NCBI GenBank assembly: GCA_021787985.1
Contig: JAJYLG010000001.1
Span: 1-50,162, forward strand
DNA: 50,162 nucleotides
Direction of reading: 5' to 3'
Source of the DNA: Chloroflexota bacterium
GTDB taxonomy: Bacteria; Chloroflexota; Dehalococcoidia; DSGV01
In this document: positions 50,076 through 50,162 of the stretch, piece by piece
How the letters are laid out: the number at the start of each line of letters is the position of its first letter
Numbering within the stretch: position 1 is the stretch's first letter
Made by a program: the position numbers and the translations under genes
Notes under the pieces: generated by a model
Seen by the model: the letters and a program-made list of their open reading frames with translations, nothing else
Database searches by the model: none
What the model was told of the DNA's origin: nothing

Positions 50076-50162
50076 TCACGATTCGGCCGGTCGGCCGTGG
50101 ACCATCCGCTTGGCAACGTAGGTCATCACCTCTTCGCCACGCTGGTTCAGGACATGGTTGCG
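50076..50162 (-). CDS. Partial CDS: C-terminus of a probable MaoC-like dehydratase
   Basis: The last 28 codons of a minus-strand gene that begins outside the window; the TGA stop is at 50078-50076. The visible peptide runs RNHVLNQRGEEVMTYVAKRM and ends VHGRPAES. The NQRGEEV pattern followed by a short beta strand is how many MaoC/hot-dog-fold hydratases end. With so few residues this is a tentative call. It converges with the reductase FAD subunit gene, 64 bases away. Confidence 0.5.
   Translation of the reverse strand, partial: RNHVLNQRGEEVMTYVAKRMVHGRPAES

Overview
The window is about 50 kb of very GC-rich DNA. Genes are dense, start codons are often GTG or TTG, junctions are often 4-bp or 1-bp overlaps, and signals look like GGAGG. 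Lipoproteins carry Ser/Thr/Pro/Ala-rich linkers, and there are many thiamine-diphosphate and CoA enzymes. This fits a heterotrophic soil or sediment bacterium, perhaps Chloroflexota or a neighbouring high-GC phylum. No rRNA or marker protein is present to prove the lineage. There is no phage, transposase, integrase or CRISPR array; it reads as chromosome.

Left part (1-25.6 kb) is a mosaic of small units. It holds two peptide-type ABC ATPases (minus), a tRNA-Leu(UAG), an LLM-class flavin oxidoreductase, and a CoA-transferase A/B pair whose A subunit is broken by an in-frame TGA. Next come a dienelactone hydrolase, two unknown small proteins, a heme-type membrane oxidoreductase with a small secreted partner, and a lipoprotein. 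A complete 2-oxoacid dehydrogenase complex follows (E1 alpha, E1 beta, E2, E3) with a 2-hydroxyacyl-CoA lyase/oxalyl-CoA decarboxylase homologue behind it. Then there is a two-gene electron-transfer unit (GltD-like flavoprotein plus NapH-like membrane Fe-S protein) beside a NarXL-type two-component system, a polysaccharide deacetylase, and a branched-chain-amino-acid-type solute-binding lipoprotein.

Right part (25.7-50.2 kb) is the heart of the window. Eighteen minus-strand genes (44397 down to 25883) run almost without gaps: leuC-like, leuD-like, leuA-like, iorA, an iorB-ferredoxin fusion, korA, korB, korC, tetR, a CaiB/BaiF CoA-transferase, a PrpF-type isomerase, a catalytically dead SDR, an active SDR, a DUF35 zinc/OB protein, a thiolase, an enoyl-CoA hydratase, phenylacetate-CoA ligase and a benzoate-CoA-ligase-type enzyme. 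A second solute-binding lipoprotein and a molybdenum hydroxylase diverge from leuC. The hydroxylase is recognisable as 4-hydroxybenzoyl-CoA reductase from the exact spacing of its extra [4Fe-4S] loop.

The dead SDR + SDR + DUF35 + thiolase + hydratase + class III CoA-transferase set matches the lower (Bbs) half of anaerobic toluene/benzylsuccinate beta-oxidation. The benzylsuccinate synthase and benzylsuccinyl-CoA dehydrogenase genes are missing. I propose that the LeuA/LeuCD/PrpF homologues supply the phenylitaconate-type substrate another way: arylpyruvate + acetyl-CoA gives 2-benzylmalate, then benzylmaleate, then phenylitaconate. The Bbs-like enzymes would then release aroyl-CoA and succinyl-CoA. 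From tyrosine this gives 4-hydroxybenzoyl-CoA, the substrate of the divergent reductase. The chemistry balances without loss of CO2 and uses every core gene. It is an inference from gene content, not shown. A shared palindrome, TGATGC-N4-GCATCA, lies upstream of both solute-binding genes and in the divergent leuC/binding-protein promoter region, suggesting one regulon. The window ends in the C-terminus of a probable MaoC-like dehydratase.
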